From: Paenarthrobacter sp. JL.01a
GTDB taxonomy: Bacteria > Actinomycetota > Actinomycetes > Actinomycetales > Micrococcaceae
NCBI RefSeq assembly: GCF_025452095.1
Contig: NZ_CP104877.1
Span: 1,054,001-1,118,000, forward strand
Length of the DNA stretch: 64,000 bases
Reading direction: 5' to 3'
Positions 15,912 to 24,291 of this stretch are shown one piece after another. The position numbers were made by a program, and so were the translations under genes. The notes under the pieces are model-generated. The model was given only the letters and a program-made list of their open reading frames with translations, was not told where the DNA came from and did no database searches. Every line of letters begins with the position of its first letter. Position 1 is the stretch's first letter.

Positions 15912-17137
15912 GCTGCCTCTACTTCGAGGACCACCGTGGTTCCACGTCCCGGCGTCGACAACAGCCTGACCCGTCCTCCTACCTCCGTCATCCGCTCAAT
16001 CACCGAGTGGCGCACACCAAAACTCTCCGGCGGGAGGGACCCGGCATCGAAGCCGCAGCCTGCATCGCTGACCAATACCGACACCAGGGGACCGGTTCGG
16101 GAGACGAGCACATCCACGTGGTCGCTCCCGGCGTGCCGCGCTGCGTTGACCATGCATTCCCCGGCTGCGTCGGCCACAGCCAGCCCAACATCCGGAGGCA
16201 ATGACCCGCCCTCGCCGAAGACGTCCACGCAGAAACCGTCCCGGCTGTGTTCGCGGGCACGCGCCTTCAGCAAGGAAGTCACCTCGGTGCCTGTGGAAGG
16301 CTCGACGACGGCGAGGCGGCCGGCCGGGCGGATCGTCACCTGCCCGGCGTCCCCCACGGATGCGGTCCCAAGGGCGCCGACGTTTCGCGCGGGTGCCCCG
16401 CCGTCGTCGTAAGCTGCCGGTGCGATCATGCCCCGGAAGTCCTCCGGCGCCACACCGGCGCCACCCCTGGCCAGGAGGGTAAGTCCCCTGAGCACGGTGT
16501 CGTGGATTTGCCGGGCGTCCTGGGATGCTGCGTTGATCCGGTCCCGGGCAACTGCCTGGGCGGCCAGGGACTCAGCCTTGACAGCCTGGTCGCGCAGATA
16601 GACATCAAGGGCCCTGGGGGCCGACTGTCGGATGGCAAGCATGATGAGCCAGAATCCAAGAAGGATCAGGAATGTCGTGGGCCCAAGGTGGTGCATCATG
16701 GATGTCGCCAAGGTATGCCCGAAAACCATTAGGCCCAGCAGACCCGTAAAGACTCCGGACTTCCAGGTGCCGCGCAAGGACAAGGCAACGGTGGAGCTGG
16801 CACCGATGAGCAGACTGTGCGCCAACAACAGCGAATCCGAATCCTGGCGGTAGGCAACACCTGCAAGGAGCTCCGACAAGATGATCAGCCCGGCCACAAT
16901 CATCAGCCGGAGCGGCCAGACGTCGCTGAGCAGCATCACCACGAAGCACAGCACCAGCGTGGTCACGATTGCCCAGGCAAGGGCCCGGTGCCACAAGGGA
17001 CCATCCATGATGGGGAACAGGTATAGCCACGAGGCCGCAACGAAGACAAAGCTCATTACTGTCCCGGACCGGGCCAACAGGTCCGAGCGCTCCACCGCTT
17101 TCCGCTGCGCTGCCAGCCGCGTTATCCATGCCCCCAT
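15908..17137 (-). CDS. Sensor histidine kinase (NarL-partner type)
   Basis: A membrane sensor kinase of about 409 residues. Six or so helices occupy the first 190 residues. A dimerisation segment follows with the HisKA_3-like H-box QIHDTVLRGLTLL. The C-terminal HATPase_c domain shows an N-box (GECMVNAARHAG), G1 (SDAGCGFD) and a G2-like region (FGVRHSVIERM). The frame opens at 17161, but the ATG at 17137 has GGGGAG 6 nt upstream and is preferred. It is divergent from the intact response regulator at 17.2 kb, its likely partner, and heads the operon with the degenerate kinase and the Asp-less regulator. Confidence 0.85.
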   Translation of the reverse strand: MGAWITRLAAQRKAVERSDLLARSGTVMSFVFVAASWLYLFPIMDGPLWHRALAWAIVTTLVLCFVVMLLSDVWPLRLMIVAGLIILSELLAGVAYRQDSDSLLLAHSLLIGASSTVALSLRGTWKSGVFTGLLGLMVFGHTLATSMMHHLGPTTFLILLGFWLIMLAIRQSAPRALDVYLRDQAVKAESLAAQAVARDRINAASQDARQIHDTVLRGLTLLARGGAGVAPEDFRGMIAPAAYDDGGAPARNVGALGTASVGDAGQVTIRPAGRLAVVEPSTGTEVTSLLKARAREHSRDGFCVDVFGEGGSLPPDVGLAVADAAGECMVNAARHAGSDHVDVLVSRTGPLVSVLVSDAGCGFDAGSLPPESFGVRHSVIERMTEVGGRVRLLSTPGRGTTVVLEVEAA

Positions 17138-17213
17138 GAATGTCTCCCCAAAACCTGTCATCGGAATAAGATGACCACTTAGGCAGCATCATATGCGCGG
17201 AGGACCGATAAAA
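17138..17213. promoter_or_regulatory. Divergent promoter region of the two-component island
   Basis: A 76-base region between the kinase (-) and regulator (+) starts. On the plus strand, TAAGAT at 17167-17172 is a possible -10 box, and GGAGGACC before the ATG at 17214 is the ribosome site. No firm minus-strand promoter is seen. Confidence 0.4.
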
Positions 17214-17879
17214 ATGCGATACCCGGTGTCCCAACCCACCATCGAGGTGGACATCGTGGAAGACCATGCGGTCCTGCTGGAGGGGCTTTCCCAGTGGCTT
17301 CAGGACAACACCACTGGTATTCGCGTGGTTGGCCGCTACACCTCGTGGGCCGACGCCGCCGCCCGCCTGGGTGCCTTGTCCGACGTCGTTATCCTCGATG
17401 TCCTGCTCGGCGACCAAGTGCCGCTGCGGGCCAAAATCCAGGCGATCCTTTCGTCGGGTCCACAGGTGGTGGTGTGCAGTTCCGTCGTGGACCCGGCTGT
17501 CATGCGGCAGGCGATGGCGGCCGGTGCGCTGGCCTACATCCCCAAAACCGCCCCGGCGAGCGTGGTGGAGACTGCGCTCAGGTGCGCGGCGCAGGGTACG
17601 CATTACGTAACCCCTGAAGTCTCTGAGGCCTTGGACGCGGGGATGGGGGAGCCGCAATTGTCTGCGAGGGAACATCAAGTGGTGTCGGTGTATCTCGGAG
17701 GAGCGGCCGGGACGATGGCCGAGACCGCGCAATTGCTGGGCATTTCAGTGGACGGCGTGAAGAAGCATATCGCCTCGGTACGGCGGAAGTTCCAGGACGG
17801 TCCGGAGCCGCTGACGAGGCTGGGGCTGCGGGAACGTCTCACCGCGGGCGGGTGGTTGCTGGAGGATGATCAGCAGTAG
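17214..17879 (+). CDS. NarL/LuxR-type response regulator
   Basis: A 221-residue response regulator. The receiver has VDIVEDHAVLL (acidic pocket near residues 16-17), the phosphoacceptor D62 in VVILDVLLGD and the switch Lys in AYIPKTAP. The C-terminal GerE/LuxR domain (LSAREHQVVSVYLGG, then QLLGISVDGVKKHIASVRRKF) binds DNA. An upstream in-frame ATG at 17193 exists, but 17214 has the better ribosome site (GGAGGACC). It is divergent from the sensor kinase, its likely cognate partner. The target is unknown; the adjacent exosortase and glycan locus is an obvious guess. Confidence 0.87.
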   Translation: MRYPVSQPTIEVDIVEDHAVLLEGLSQWLQDNTTGIRVVGRYTSWADAAARLGALSDVVILDVLLGDQVPLRAKIQAILSSGPQVVVCSSVVDPAVMRQAMAAGALAYIPKTAPASVVETALRCAAQGTHYVTPEVSEALDAGMGEPQLSAREHQVVSVYLGGAAGTMAETAQLLGISVDGVKKHIASVRRKFQDGPEPLTRLGLRERLTAGGWLLEDDQQ

Positions 17880-17901
17880 CCGGGCTGTGGACGCAAGGCT
17901 C

Positions 17902-17928
17902 TATAGTGTCGGAGGCACCGCCTAGACT
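17902..17928 (+). promoter_or_regulatory. Possible -10 boxes upstream of pcrA
   Basis: TATAGT (17902-17907) and TAGACT (17923-17928, 10 nt before the ATG) both fit TANNNT. No ribosome site lies at normal spacing before the ATG at 17939, which agrees with a leaderless or near-leaderless message. Confidence 0.35.
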
Positions 17929-17938
17929 GGTAGGCACC

Positions 17939-20458
17939 ATGGATATGTTGTTTGACCCCTACGCAGACGGACCCTTCAAAGCTGGAACCAAAGCCGCAGT
18001 CAAGGCTGCGCCGGAGCTTTCGCGCTCAGGTGGTGGTGCAACGGGCGCCCGCTTGCAGGAGGGCGACTCTCCAGCCTCCGGGGGATGGGGCAATTCGGGC
18101 GCATCAGGGCTTCCTTCCGCGGATGCCTTGCTTCAGGGGCTGAACCCGCAGCAGGAAGAGGCAGTCAAGCACGCCGGAAGCCCGCTGCTCATCGTCGCCG
18201 GCGCGGGCTCAGGCAAAACCCGCGTACTCAGTAACCGGATCGCCTACCTGATAGCCACCAAGCGTGCCCATCACGGCGAAATCCTGGCCATTACCTTCAC
18301 CAACAAAGCGGCAGCCGAGATGCGGGAGCGCATCGAAGCCTTGGTAGGGGCACGGGCCAAGGGCATGTGGATCTCAACCTTCCACTCCTCCTGTGTCCGC
18401 ATCCTGCGGCGCGAGGCTGCCAACGCGGGGTTGAACTCCAACTTCTCCATCTACGATTCCGCGGACTCCCTGCGACTGATCACGCTCGTGGCGAAGAACC
18501 TGGACCTCGACCCCAAGAAGTTCGCCCCGAAGGCCATCCAGCACAAAATCTCGGCGCTCAAAAACGAGCTCATCGACGCCGATTCCTACTCTTCCTCGGC
18601 GAACTACAACGATCCCTTTGAGCAGGCCGTGGCCGAGGTCTTCAAGGGCTACGCACAGCGGCTGCGCCAAGCCAACGCCATGGACTTCGATGACCTCATC
18701 GCTGAAACCGTCTACATGTTCCGGGCCTTCCCTGCGCTCGCGGAGTCCTACCGCCGGCGCTTCCGCCATGTCCTGGTGGACGAGTACCAGGACACCAACC
18801 ACGCACAGTACGCGCTGGTCCGGGAAATCGTAGGGCTCGGGACCGACACCGACGTCCAGCCCAGCGAACTCACGGTGGTGGGCGACTCCGATCAGTCCAT
18901 TTACGCCTTCCGCGGCGCGGACATCCGGAACATCGTGGAGTTCGAGGCCGACTACCCGAACGCGCGGACCATCAAGCTGGAGCAGAACTACCGCTCCACC
19001 CAGAACATCCTCAGCGCGGCGAACTCGGTGATCTCCCGCAATCCCAACCGCCAGGAAAAGCGGTTGTGGACGGCCGAAGGCGATGGCGAAAAGATCATTG
19101 GCTACGTCGGGGAGAATGAGCACGACGAAGCCCAGTTCATCGCCAAGGAAATCGACCGGCTGCAGGACGAGGAAGGGCTTCGTCCCGGCGACGTCGCCAT
19201 CTTCTACCGGACCAACGCGCAGTCGCGGTCCATTGAAGACGTCCTGGTCCGTGTCGGCCTGCCGTACAAAGTGGTGGGTGGCACCCGCTTCTACGAACGC
19301 AAGGAAATCAAGGATGCCCTGGCGTACCTGCGCGTCCTGGTGAACCCGGACGACGACGTCAACCTGCGCCGCGTGCTGAACGAACCCAAACGCGGAATCG
19401 GTGACCGTGCCGAGGGCGCCGTTGCCGCCCTTGCCGAGCGCGAGCGCACGTCCTTCATGGCCGCTGCCCGTCGCGCGGACCAGGCACCGGGCATGGCCAC
19501 CCGCTCGGTCAACGCCGTCCTGGGCTTTGTGAAGCTGTTGGATGACCTCGCCGAAGTTGCCGCAGGCTCCGGTGCCGCTGCGGCGCTCGAAGCCGTCCTG
19601 GAGCAGACGGGATACCTTGCGGGGCTGCGCGCGAGCACGGATCCGCAGGACGAGTCCCGTGTGGAGAACCTCGCCGAACTGGTGGCAGTGGTCCGTGAGT
19701 ACGAACGCGACAACCCCGACGGTTCGCTGGGCGAATTCCTGGAACAGGTTTCCCTGGTGGCAGATGCGGACCAGATTCCGGACGCGCCGGGTGCCGACAT
19801 TGATGCGGCTGTGGCAGAGGCCAAGCGCATGGGAGTTGTCACCCTCATGACGCTGCACACGGCCAAGGGCTTGGAGTTCCCGGTGGTGTTCCTCACCGGC
19901 ATGGAGCACGGCATCTTCCCCCACCAGCGTTCGGCCACTGATCCCAAGGAACTCGCCGAAGAGCGTCGCCTGGCCTATGTGGGACTGACCCGTGCGCGGA
20001 AACGGCTCTACGTCACGCGCTCGGAGGTGCGGAGCATGTGGGGCCAGAGCCAGTACAACCCTGCCAGCCAGTTCCTGGAAGAGATTCCGTCGGAGCTGGT
20101 GGAGTGGAAGCGCGAAGGAATGAGCCGGCAAGCGGGCGGATGGGGCAGCGCTCCGATCGGTTCCAACCGCTACGGCGGTTCCTTCTGGGGCGCCGGAACC
20201 TCCCGTGGTCAGGCCGCAAGCCCTACCGCAGGGTTCGACGCGGACGTGCCTGCCGCCGTCGCACGCAACAGGGTCCAGCCGCAAAAGGAAGTCATTTCCG
20301 TCGCCGTGGGGGACAAAGTCAACCATACGAGTTTCGGCAACGGCGTGGTGCTCGGCGTCGAAGGCGCGGGAGACAAGACGGTCGCCAAGGTGAAGTTCGA
20401 CGTCGGCGAGAAGCGCCTGCTGTTGCGCTACGCGCCGCTGACAAAACTGGATGCGTGA
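17939..20458 (+). CDS. pcrA: ATP-dependent DNA helicase PcrA/UvrD
   Basis: An 839-residue superfamily 1A 3'-5' helicase acting in nucleotide excision repair, rolling-circle replication and removal of RecA filaments. Motif I is GAGSGKT (about residues 88-94), motif II is DEYQDTNHAQ, motif III GDSDQSIYAFRGAD and motif IV QNYRSTQN. The later motifs include TLHTAKGLEFPVVF and YVGLTRARKRLYVT. The C-terminal tail (about 60 residues, GDKVNHTSFGNGVVLGV) is the Tudor-like RNA-polymerase-binding region found in PcrA. There is an extra N-terminal segment of about 60 residues, rich in Gly and Ser, before the helicase core. Start ATG 17939 is preferred over GTG 17906, but ATG 17945 is also possible. Confidence 0.96.
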   Translation: MDMLFDPYADGPFKAGTKAAVKAAPELSRSGGGATGARLQEGDSPASGGWGNSGASGLPSADALLQGLNPQQEEAVKHAGSPLLIVAGAGSGKTRVLSNRIAYLIATKRAHHGEILAITFTNKAAAEMRERIEALVGARAKGMWISTFHSSCVRILRREAANAGLNSNFSIYDSADSLRLITLVAKNLDLDPKKFAPKAIQHKISALKNELIDADSYSSSANYNDPFEQAVAEVFKGYAQRLRQANAMDFDDLIAETVYMFRAFPALAESYRRRFRHVLVDEYQDTNHAQYALVREIVGLGTDTDVQPSELTVVGDSDQSIYAFRGADIRNIVEFEADYPNARTIKLEQNYRSTQNILSAANSVISRNPNRQEKRLWTAEGDGEKIIGYVGENEHDEAQFIAKEIDRLQDEEGLRPGDVAIFYRTNAQSRSIEDVLVRVGLPYKVVGGTRFYERKEIKDALAYLRVLVNPDDDVNLRRVLNEPKRGIGDRAEGAVAALAERERTSFMAAARRADQAPGMATRSVNAVLGFVKLLDDLAEVAAGSGAAAALEAVLEQTGYLAGLRASTDPQDESRVENLAELVAVVREYERDNPDGSLGEFLEQVSLVADADQIPDAPGADIDAAVAEAKRMGVVTLMTLHTAKGLEFPVVFLTGMEHGIFPHQRSATDPKELAEERRLAYVGLTRARKRLYVTRSEVRSMWGQSQYNPASQFLEEIPSELVEWKREGMSRQAGGWGSAPIGSNRYGGSFWGAGTSRGQAASPTAGFDADVPAAVARNRVQPQKEVISVAVGDKVNHTSFGNGVVLGVEGAGDKTVAKVKFDVGEKRLLLRYAPLTKLDA

Positions 20459-20468
20459 CGCAGCACGG

Positions 20469-20481
20469 CATAATTGGTGGC
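20469..20481 (+). promoter_or_regulatory. Leaderless-type -10 of the lipoprotein gene
   Basis: CATAAT (20469-20474) lies 7 nt before the ATG at 20482, in the 23-base gap after pcrA. There is no ribosome site. Confidence 0.5.
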
Positions 20482-21171
20482 ATGCGACGCACAGTGTGGG
20501 GGCTCCTGGCCGCTTTGATCCTGGTTGTGGTGTCGGGTTGCTCCTTCGCCACCAAGGACCCCGACTACGTTCCGCCTGCCCCGTTGCCGCCCCTGGAGCA
20601 ACTGCAGCAGGTTCCGGTCTCTGAGCAGACCTCGCTGTCCGCCGGCGAGGACGTTACCGCGTTCGTCGCCGCGGACCGGAACATCGTGTGTGCCATGACG
20701 TCCTCACGGGGCGGCCACCTCAACCTGCCCTACGAGGCCAACTCCTATTCGGACGCTGCCAACAACAAATTCGCGATTGTGCCGGTTGTCCATTGCGAGC
20801 TCGCAGCGTACGCCAAGCCTGAGCCTGATGACATGGCGGACGACTGCGCCGGGACGGGGCTGGGCTACCTCGGCGGTACGGCGCTCCTGACTCCGGACAA
20901 GGCCGTGTACGGCTCGTGTCGTTCCGGCGTAACACAAATGGAGTCGGAGTTCGGGCCCAAGGGCAGCCGCACCGGCCCCATCTCCAAGCTCCGCGAGCTG
21001 GCCGACGGGCAGAACATTGAGCGCAACGGCCTGCGGTGCTCGGCGTACAACGGCGGCGTTGCCTGCGGAAACGTCTCAGGGGGCGTGGCATTCTTCGTCA
21101 GCCGCAAGGGCTACCAGCTGGTTTCCGACGGCGGCAAGACAGTCCGGGGCAGCCTGAAGGAAGGCTTCTGA
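20482..21171 (+). CDS. Putative lipoprotein
   Basis: A 229-residue exported protein with a lipoprotein signal peptide: MRRT start, hydrophobic core and lipobox VVSGC with Cys near residue 20. A proline-rich linker (PPAPLPPLEQLQQ) follows. The mature domain has several cysteines in a regular layout (NIVCAM, VHCELAAY, DDCAGTG, GSCRSG, LRCSAYNGGVACG) that could form disulfides outside the membrane. It resembles other actinobacterial lipoproteins of unknown function. The frame continues upstream inside pcrA to 20038; the ATG at 20482 is chosen for the signal peptide and the -10 box 7 nt before it. Confidence 0.82.
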   Translation: MRRTVWGLLAALILVVVSGCSFATKDPDYVPPAPLPPLEQLQQVPVSEQTSLSAGEDVTAFVAADRNIVCAMTSSRGGHLNLPYEANSYSDAANNKFAIVPVVHCELAAYAKPEPDDMADDCAGTGLGYLGGTALLTPDKAVYGSCRSGVTQMESEFGPKGSRTGPISKLRELADGQNIERNGLRCSAYNGGVACGNVSGGVAFFVSRKGYQLVSDGGKTVRGSLKEGF

Positions 21172-21435
21172 TCGCCCGGAAAGGGCCGTTGATGAAGCCA
21201 AAATCCGCGTCATCCTGCGGTTTTTCTACATGCGATAGAAGTGTAAGGTTACTCACTTAACAGGTAGTGTGTAGCTGGCGGGACTCCTCAAAGGGCTAAA
21301 GTTCCGAGAGGACCTTACGCAATGTGACCGGCTTCAATCCTGGTTGTTACCGCGTACTTTCCGCAGCTGGCTATCGCGGTCATCGCGGTTCCCGGCTGAA
21401 CATAAAACTACTTCGACGTAGAAGGACACTAAACC
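21172..21435 (+). promoter_or_regulatory. Untranslated region upstream of sucCD
   Basis: 264 bases with no convincing ORF. TAGTGT at 21265-21270 is a possible -10 box, and AAGGAC is the ribosome site before the sucC GTG. An imperfect repeat, AAGTGTAAGGTTACTCACTT, lies at about 21239-21258 and might be an operator. I see no known riboswitch. Confidence 0.4.
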
Positions 21436-22605
21436 GTGGACCTGTTTGAATATCAGGCGCGCGATATGTTCGAAGCGCACGGTGTACCCGTGCTCGCCGG
21501 CATCGTGGCGCACACTCCTGAAGAAGCGAAGGCAGCTGCCGAGAAGATCGGTGGCGTTACTGTCGTCAAGGCACAGGTTAAGGTCGGTGGCCGCGGCAAG
21601 GCTGGCGGCGTGAAGGTTGCCAAGTCCGCTGATGAGGCGCTTGAGCACGCAACCAACATCCTGGGCATGGACATCAAGGGCCACACCGTCAACAAGGTGA
21701 TGATCGCCCAGGGTGCCGATATTGCTGAAGAATTCTACTTCTCGGTCCTCCTCGACCGTGCGAACCGCAACTACCTGGCCATGTGCTCGGTTGAAGGTGG
21801 CATGGAAATCGAGCAGTTGGCTGTGGAGCGCCCTGAGGCCCTGGCCAAGATCGCCATCGACCCCGCCGTGGGCATCGACCAGGCCAAGGCCGACGAGATC
21901 GTTGAAGCTGCAGGCTTCGCTGAAGAACTGCGCGGCAAAGTCGCCGACGTCATTCTGAAGCTCTGGGACGTCTTCAAGAAGGAAGACGCCACGCTCGTTG
22001 AGGTCAACCCGCTGGTCCGTACCGGTGCCGGTGACATTGTTGCCCTTGACGGCAAGGTTTCCCTGGACGAGAACGCTGACTTCCGCCACGTTCACCACGG
22101 TGAGCTGGAGGACAAGGACGCAGCTGACCCGCTCGAGGCCAAGGCAAAGGCGCAGGACCTCAACTACGTCAAGCTGGACGGCGAAGTTGGCATCATCGGC
22201 AATGGCGCCGGTCTTGTGATGTCCACGCTTGACGTCGTTGCTTACGCTGGCGAAAACCACGGCAACGTGAAGCCCGCCAACTTCCTCGACATCGGTGGTG
22301 GAGCTTCCGCCGAGGTCATGGCCAACGGCCTGGACGTCATCCTGGGCGACTCCCAGGTCAAGAGCGTCTTCGTCAACGTCTTCGGTGGCATCACCGCATG
22401 TGACGCCGTGGCGAAGGGCATCGTGGGTGCACTTGCCGAGCTTGGTTCCTCTGCGAACAAGCCGCTGGTAGTTCGCCTCGACGGCAACAATGTCGAGGAA
22501 GGCCGCCGCATCCTGACCGAGGCCAACCACCCGCTGGTTACCCTGGCCGCCACCATGGACGAGGGCGCCGACAAGGCCGCCGAGCTCGCCAACGCAGCTA
22601 AGTAA
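21436..22605 (+). CDS. sucC: Succinyl-CoA synthetase beta subunit
   Basis: The 389-residue beta subunit of the ADP-forming succinate-CoA ligase of the TCA cycle. It has an N-terminal ATP-grasp domain starting [19 protein letters not shown]. The glycine-rich segment is [17 protein letters not shown], and metal and ATP residues include EVNPLVRT and [11 protein letters not shown]. The C-terminal CoA-ligase domain contains [12 protein letters not shown] and [11 protein letters not shown], where the alpha-subunit phosphohistidine docks. The length is normal. The start is GTG at 21436. sucD follows 11 bases later in the same operon. Confidence 0.97.
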   Translation: MDLFEYQARDMFEAHGVPVLAGIVAHTPEEAKAAAEKIGGVTVVKAQVKVGGRGKAGGVKVAKSADEALEHATNILGMDIKGHTVNKVMIAQGADIAEEFYFSVLLDRANRNYLAMCSVEGGMEIEQLAVERPEALAKIAIDPAVGIDQAKADEIVEAAGFAEELRGKVADVILKLWDVFKKEDATLVEVNPLVRTGAGDIVALDGKVSLDENADFRHVHHGELEDKDAADPLEAKAKAQDLNYVKLDGEVGIIGNGAGLVMSTLDVVAYAGENHGNVKPANFLDIGGGASAEVMANGLDVILGDSQVKSVFVNVFGGITACDAVAKGIVGALAELGSSANKPLVVRLDGNNVEEGRRILTEANHPLVTLAATMDEGADKAAELANAAK

Positions 22606-22616
22606 GGGACGCGAGA

Positions 22617-23519
22617 ATGTCTATCTACCTCAACAAAGACTCCAAGGTCATCGTTCAGGGCATCACTGGCGGCGAGGGCACCAAGCACACCGCGCTGATG
22701 CTCAAGGCCGGCACCAACATTGTTGGTGGCGTGAACGCCCGCAAGGCCGGCACCACGGTCCTGCACGGCGACAAGGAAATCAACGTCTTCGGCACCGTCA
22801 AGGAAGCCATCGCTGAAACCGGCGCAGACGTTTCCATCGTCTTCGTTCCGCCGGCATTCACCAAGGACGCCGTCGTCGAAGCCATCGAAGCCGGCATCGG
22901 CCTCGTAGTGGTCATCACCGAAGGTGTTCCGGTTCAGGACTCCGCCGAATTCTGGGCACTGGCCCAGTCCAAGGTGGACGCTGACGGCAAGCAGATCACC
23001 CGCATCATCGGACCGAACTGCCCCGGCATCATCACCCCGGGCGAAGCCCTGGTTGGCATCACCCCGGCAAACATCACGGGCAAGGGTCCCATCGGCCTCG
23101 TGTCCAAGTCCGGTACCTTGACCTACCAGATGATGTACGAACTCCGCGACCTCGGTTTCTCCACCGCGATCGGCATCGGTGGCGACCCCATCATCGGCAC
23201 CACGCACATCGACGCCCTGGCCGCGTTCGAAGCCGACCCGGAGACCAAGGCCATCGTCATGATCGGTGAAATCGGTGGCGACGCTGAAGAGCGTGCAGCC
23301 GACTTCATCAAGGCCAACGTCACCAAGCCGGTTGTTGGCTACGTGGCAGGCTTCACGGCTCCCGAAGGCAAGACCATGGGCCACGCCGGCGCCATCGTCT
23401 CCGGTTCCGCTGGTACCGCACAGGCAAAGAAGGAAGCCCTTGAGGCTGCAGGCGTGAAGGTCGGCAAGACGCCGTCCGAGACCGCCACGCTGCTGCGCGA
23501 GGTTTACGCAGCGCTCTAA
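22617..23519 (+). CDS. sucD: Succinyl-CoA synthetase alpha subunit
   Basis: The 300-residue alpha subunit of succinate-CoA ligase. The N-terminal CoA-binding Rossmann domain has [12 protein letters not shown] near residues 13-24. The phosphorylated histidine is H256 in [12 protein letters not shown], and the ligase signature [13 protein letters not shown] is at 132-144. It forms a heterodimer with SucC and makes succinate with ATP or GTP. Ribosome site GGGACGCGAGA precedes the ATG. A long hairpin follows the stop. Confidence 0.97.
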   Translation: MSIYLNKDSKVIVQGITGGEGTKHTALMLKAGTNIVGGVNARKAGTTVLHGDKEINVFGTVKEAIAETGADVSIVFVPPAFTKDAVVEAIEAGIGLVVVITEGVPVQDSAEFWALAQSKVDADGKQITRIIGPNCPGIITPGEALVGITPANITGKGPIGLVSKSGTLTYQMMYELRDLGFSTAIGIGGDPIIGTTHIDALAAFEADPETKAIVMIGEIGGDAEERAADFIKANVTKPVVGYVAGFTAPEGKTMGHAGAIVSGSAGTAQAKKEALEAAGVKVGKTPSETATLLREVYAAL

Positions 23520-23529
23520 AGCTCCATCA

Positions 23530-23596
23530 AGCAACGCGGGGTCACTTACGGCCCATTCCACCCCCCGGAATGGGCCAAAAGTGACCCCGCGTTGCT
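23530..23596 (+). terminator. Long hairpin terminator after sucCD
   Basis: Outer arms 23530-23547 and 23579-23596 are perfectly complementary (18 bp). Within them, CCCATTCC (23552-23559) and GGAATGGG (23567-23574) form a second, inner stem. GTTT follows, so this works as a terminator on the plus strand. Confidence 0.85.
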
Positions 23597-23696
23597 GTTT
23601 AACGACGAGTACGACGGCGGCCCGTCACCTTTCCAACGGAAGGTGGCGGGCCGCCGTCGTGCTTCTGCTGTATCCAGAATCAGACAACTTTGTTAG

Positions 23697-23711
23697 TATG
23701 TTAGGACAAAC
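23697..23711 (+). promoter_or_regulatory. Predicted GntR/IolR operator upstream of the tautomerase gene
   Basis: TGTTAGGACA (23699-23708), in the context TATGTTAGGACAAAC, matches the repeated TGWCAGGACA element with one change. It lies about 23 bases before the start codon. It also falls inside a wider repeat, AACTTTGT...ACAAACTT (23687-23711). Confidence 0.55.
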
Positions 23712-23730
23712 TTCCAAGAAAGGTTCTGCA

Positions 23731-24135
23731 ATGCCGCTTGTTCGAATCGACGTCAACCAAGGCCGTTCACCCGAAGAGCTGACCGCCGTCAGCCGCGCCA
23801 TCCATGACGCGATTGTCGCCGAGTATGGAATTCCCGAGCGCGACTACTTCCATATCCTCACCGAGCATCCCTGGGGGCAGATCGTTGCGCAGGATGCCGG
23901 GCTTGGATTCGAGCGGACATACGGGGTGGTGATGATCCAGATCTTCACCCAGGAGGGTCGTAGCCAGATGGCCAAGAGTTCGCTTTTCGAAGCCATTGCA
24001 ACGAGCCTCGCCGGGGTGGGCGTGGCCGGCGAGGATGTCTTCGTGGGCTACGTGGAGAACACTGCGGGCGACTGGTCATTTGGTTTCGGCCGCAGCCAGT
24101 ATGTCACCGGCGAGCTGGCTGTTCCGCGCAAATAA
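23731..24135 (+). CDS. Tautomerase family protein
   Basis: A 134-residue protein of the 4-oxalocrotonate tautomerase superfamily. These enzymes use the N-terminal proline, after Met removal, as a general base to move carbonyl and enol double bonds. Pro2 is present (MPLVRIDV), and so are downstream features such as GRSPEELTAVSRAIHDAI and a Trp/Phe-rich tail (DWSFGFGRSQYV). At 134 residues it is longer than the 62-residue 4-OT and fits the cis-CaaD/MSAD-like size class. The frame opens at 23581 inside the sucD terminator, so ATG 23731 with AAGAAAGG upstream is used. It precedes iolC and shares an operator motif with it, which links it to inositol catabolism. Confidence 0.85.
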   Translation: MPLVRIDVNQGRSPEELTAVSRAIHDAIVAEYGIPERDYFHILTEHPWGQIVAQDAGLGFERTYGVVMIQIFTQEGRSQMAKSSLFEAIATSLAGVGVAGEDVFVGYVENTAGDWSFGFGRSQYVTGELAVPRK

Positions 24136-24161
24136 AGCCGGGTTGTGTCATGTTGTAAATA

Positions 24162-24187
24162 TGTCAGTACAAACCTTTGACAGGACA
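24162..24187 (+). promoter_or_regulatory. Two tandem predicted GntR/IolR operators upstream of iolC
   Basis: TGTCAGTACA (24162-24171) and TGACAGGACA (24178-24187) lie 16 bases apart. The second overlaps TTGACA (24177-24182), a perfect -35 hexamer, so a repressor bound here would block RNA polymerase. A matching -10 box is not obvious. The leader to iolC is about 100 bases. Confidence 0.65.
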
Positions 24188-24291
24188 TGCGATCTGGTGC
24201 AAAGTAGTCATGTGGCCCCGCTCACTGAGGGGTGGCAAGGCATTGGGGCCCAGCGCTCAAAGAGTTCACAAGAGAAAGGTCAACGATCACC

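Noticed and set aside
18374..20326. A 650-residue open frame on the minus strand
   Set aside because: It lies opposite pcrA, which has all helicase motifs. Long antisense frames are expected in GC-rich coding DNA.
21239..21258. DtxR/IdeR iron box before sucC
   Set aside because: The imperfect repeat shares only part of the consensus, and sucCD is not a usual iron-regulated operon.
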